Under the pieces are notes generated by a model. It had not been told where the DNA came from, searched no databases, and was given only the letters and a program-made list of their open reading frames with translations. Positions 60,857 through 64,000 of a DNA stretch of 64,000 nt are shown here, piece after piece. The stretch comes from Spongilla lacustris (lineage: Eukaryota > Porifera > Demospongiae > Spongillida > Spongillidae). The translations under genes were made by a program, and so were the position numbers. Every line of letters starts with the position of its first letter. The stretch's first letter is position 1. Location: contig OX442432.1 of the NCBI GenBank assembly GCA_949361645.1, positions 873,733 through 937,732 of the forward strand, written 5' to 3'.

Positions 60857-63800
60857 TGACTACGTTACGTGAAGGTCACTCCGTCCCACTCTTGAATGAG
60901 TACAAATACGGTATTGCCAGGAGGAGACTATTACAGACGGCCACAGGGGGCCTGAAGTTGCGCAAAGCGCCGTGGTACGTTCACGTCTTCCAAATCGGCA
61001 TCTGGACGGCACCCCTTCTACTGTACATCCCGTTCTTGGTGCTGGCAGAAGCGGCCTCATGGAACGTCTATTACCTGGGCATAGTGTACTCATTTTTATG
61101 TGGGGGTGGAGCTCTGGCTCTTGGAATTGTCGGAGTTTTAATCAGGAGAAGGTTTTCGCCCGTATTTTCCGCTTGCGCGTCTCAGGCTGATGAAGACAGT
61201 GTCCACTTCAGCTCGTGTTTCGAAACTTACGATTTCATTTTTGCAAGCAAGGGATTATTTGGTACTGCGGTCCACTCCTTTGTTTATGGGCTGGTGGCGT
61301 TCTCAAGTAGCACAATGTTCTGTCCGGCACTCATGCGGGAATCTCTCCCGGTGGGAGGACAAGTTGCCGCCTTTGTCCTGGGCTGGTTCACGGCCTGCAG
61401 CAGTCAGTATTCGCTGATAGCAAGCCCGCCACCAGAGCCCGCCATCTACCGACCTAACAATGCTCTCCAGCTTAATTCATTGATGAGGCCTCTCTATTTC
61501 GTGCTGGCTGCATCCGTGTACTACGGGATAAGGTGAGTAGGTCTTGTGCCATATGCATGATTATATCATCGCTTTTTTACCCCACTCCAGACAGCTGGTG
61601 ACACAGCCTGCTCTTTACATCCAGCTGCTGTATGCTGCAACATGTGCCCTCCCCATCGGCTGGCTGATAGGATTTCTCCCACCCCTTGATGCCCTGGTTC
61701 TCTGGGTTATGGAGCAAGCACTGGTACTACTCATGGGGGGATCACCTCTCCCAACTGACATCAGGTTACCCAAACTGACCATCCCTCCTTATACTTTCCT
61801 TATACTTCACTTTCCTCTTGCCTTATATACCATCCACAGGTTGCTGGTTATGTTCCTTGCTTCCCTTGCCACAGTTTCCTTACTAGCATTTGTTGCCACC
61901 AAGAGCTCACTGGGAATGCTCCTTGGTTCTACAGCGATGGGGTTTGTCTTGAGCCAGGACCTCTTCTCGTGGACTCCTTATCGCCTGAGCTACTGTTGTT
62001 TCAAGTGTCTCCGGGGTGCACTGCAAGCCTCCACACCTGTGTACGCTTCATATTGGAGCTTCGACTTCCACCAGGTGGATACGATAAGCTCTGTGCTCAA
62101 GTCTGTAGGGGTAGCCATCATTAAGGGAGGTCTGCTCCTGCCACTGAGTGTGACAATAATGTACTTCTCAACATCATCAAACACTCTGGTAATGTCGAAC
62201 ATTTCAATGGCGTTGAACACTTCGACGAACACGCCAGTGCAGATTGCAGTGTGTACCAGTACTGCCATCTTGTACGTCATCCAGTTCTTGCTGGAGAGCA
62301 CTCAGGGTCTATATCTGATGAATATCTTCAGGAACCCATGTCACCCCTGTTCCACAAACAACACAGCCAAGTATGGAAAGCACCACAAAGTACTGGACAT
62401 CATCAGTGTGCCAAGACGTCTTCTAGCTAACCTTCGTAAGGACACGTGTGGTGTGTGTGTGTGTGTGTGCTTGATAGTGCCTGAGTCCCTTTATGTTCCC
62501 AACAGTCCCACTGTTGCTTGTATCCTGTATTGGAGTGTTTCTGGACCCCGCTCCCGTCCGTAGCACAAGTGGCACTGTGTGGTTTGCCATAGCAACAGCG
62601 AGAATAGCAAGAAAGGTAAGAACGTTTATATGCGATGACGCAACTGCATTTTACTATAAACACATATCCGCTCGCTTTTGCAGGTTTGGCAAGCCACACC
62701 CGCCGCCCACTTGGACCTAACCATTGCATCCGTGCTCTCCCTCTCGCTGTCCAAGGACAATGGCTGGGCGGCTCTGGGAATGCACACCCAAGTGTTCATT
62801 ATCGGTGCAGCCTTGGACGTGGCGAGGAGGTTCTGGCACAAGCTAGAATTCGTTGCGGCGCTCGTGGTCGGCTTCATGGCGCACCGAAAATTAAGACTGA
62901 GTTTGCCGCTTCACGTCTGCGTGTTAGTTCTCTTTGTCCTCTTCTCTCCAGTCCTCCTCGCGACCATGCTGATTTCGTCCGTGGTTTCTGCTCCTCTCCT
63001 GCCTCTCTTTACCCTCCCTCTGTTCGTGCTGGCCTTCCCGCGTACGGTGAGGTTTTGGCCCAGCTTCGTCAGATTTGGCGGTTCTTACTCGAAAAGTCCC
63101 GACAGCGTGTTCTACGAGCAGGCCGTCCCCGAGATGGCCAAGGCCATATCCAGCAGCATGAAAGCCGGAGCGATCAGCGCGCAGCCTGGAACGTACATCC
63201 TGCTGCGGTTTCAGGACAGACTCTCGATCGCAACTGTTTTGGAGAGAGGGTATGGCTACTGTATTGCTAACATCCGGGGCTTGGAGCTTCAAGAGACATC
63301 CTGCCACACCGTTGAAGCGAGCAGAGTGGACGATATTTTCGAGAGAGCATACAACAGTTCTTGCCGTTCGTGCGTCAACGTTAACCCGTTGAACACCTTG
63401 CATCCAATAGACTCCGTCGTCATCACCACTTACTCGGACGCGCGCAACGTTTTGAGCGGGATCATTGATCAGCCTTCAAGCCTCGACAAATTCTCCTCCA
63501 ATCTCCTTAAGACACTGGTATGGGTGCTGTTTCAGAATCGCGAGTATTTTAGGCGGTACCTTCCGTTGTCGACGGCCACTTCCGTACAGTCGCAGCAGAC
63601 GGCGATCGCGTCGCCAGTAAGGTCAGGGACTGAGCTAGCCGAAAAGCCCCATAAAAAACTCGCAGGCAAGGCGACTTCGACCGACACGGTATCGTGGAGC
63701 AGTTCTGTCGGAAGTCTGGAAGAGCCGATCCCGAATCCGCAAGTGTTAAACATACGGGCACCAATTAAGCGCCTGCCTTTGCCTCGACGGAACACGCTCT

Positions 63801-64000
63801 CTCTCCCGGGCCTCTTAGCCGAAGACCGACCACTAGACTCCGATTCGGATGCAACACCTGACCGGACGTTCGCGGGAGGCTTTCAGTCGGCGCCGCTGTT
63901 TTCGGTCGTAGACATAGTGGACCACCGTGTTAGACTGGCGGTGCGCTCGGTCCCGGGATCTCCTCCCGGGACCATTCCGATCAAACACAGCACGCTGAAC
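60853..64000 (+). CDS. PCNX4: Pecanex-like protein 4 (3' end outside window)
   Basis: Five exons, 60853-61532, 61591-61764, 61840-62435, 62506-62615 and 62684-64000 (cut by the window end), give the first 959 residues. Pecanex proteins are large multi-pass membrane proteins of the ER or Golgi; the function of PCNX4 is not established. Family landmarks: SVPLLNEYKYG at the start, LMRPLYFVLAASVYYG, LPPLDALVLWVMEQAL, GSPLPTDIRLLVMFLASLAT, YLMNIFRNPCHP, PLLPLFTLPLFVLAFPR, and the pecanex core TYILLRFQDRLSIATVLERG, IRGLELQETSCHTVEA, TYSDARNVLSGIID. About ten hydrophobic segments precede the core. The long last exon then enters a Ser/Pro-rich linker. Start choice: either ATG of the ATGATG pair; a uORF ends on it. 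Confidence 0.95.

Overview
The window is nuclear DNA of an animal. It holds intron-rich genes with GT-AG introns and clear animal orthologues, and no operons, ribosome binding sites or rRNA/tRNA genes that I can see. Sixteen genes in 64 kb, introns often of 50-300 bp, intergenic gaps often below 200 bp, two HAP2/GCS1 gamete fusogen genes and a TDRD9 orthologue suggest an early-branching metazoan. A sponge (Porifera) is my best guess; the phylum is inference. Exon models were built by eye from splice signals, reading phase and remembered family motifs, and nearly all close in phase.

Layout, left to right: a seven-TM receptor (-, cut by the left edge); a PPC/DUF296 protein (-); HAP2 copy A (+); MED17 (-); HAP2 copy B (+); BABAM2/BRE (-); DDX28 (+); MZT1 (-); an unrecognised KEN-box protein (+); Artemis/DCLRE1C (+); an intronless asparagine synthetase (-); TDRD9 (-, 31 exons); synoviolin SYVN1/HRD1 (+); kinesin light chain (+); BTBD9 (-); PCNX4 (+, cut by the right edge).

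Twelve of the 16 genes form six head-to-head pairs whose start codons lie 58-147 bp apart (PPC/HAP2-A, MED17/HAP2-B, BABAM2/DDX28, MZT1/unknown, TDRD9/SYVN1, BTBD9/PCNX4), so shared bidirectional promoters are likely. Functional themes are gamete fusion and germline piRNA defence (HAP2 x2, TDRD9), DNA repair (BABAM2, Artemis), spindle and cell cycle (MZT1 with an E2F-like site beside it), ER quality control (SYVN1), transcription (MED17) and mitochondrial RNA (DDX28).

The most unusual feature is the density of minisatellites in introns, and above all that many of them straddle exon-intron junctions. The last bases of an exon plus its 5' splice site (once a 3' splice site) are copied in tandem 4 to 8 times, in HAP2-A, HAP2-B, Artemis, TDRD9 (three times), BTBD9 and probably kinesin light chain. 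Three non-autonomous DNA-transposon-like elements with terminal inverted repeats are also visible, one with a 9-bp and one with a TA target duplication. I see no CRISPR, viral or prokaryotic operon features.
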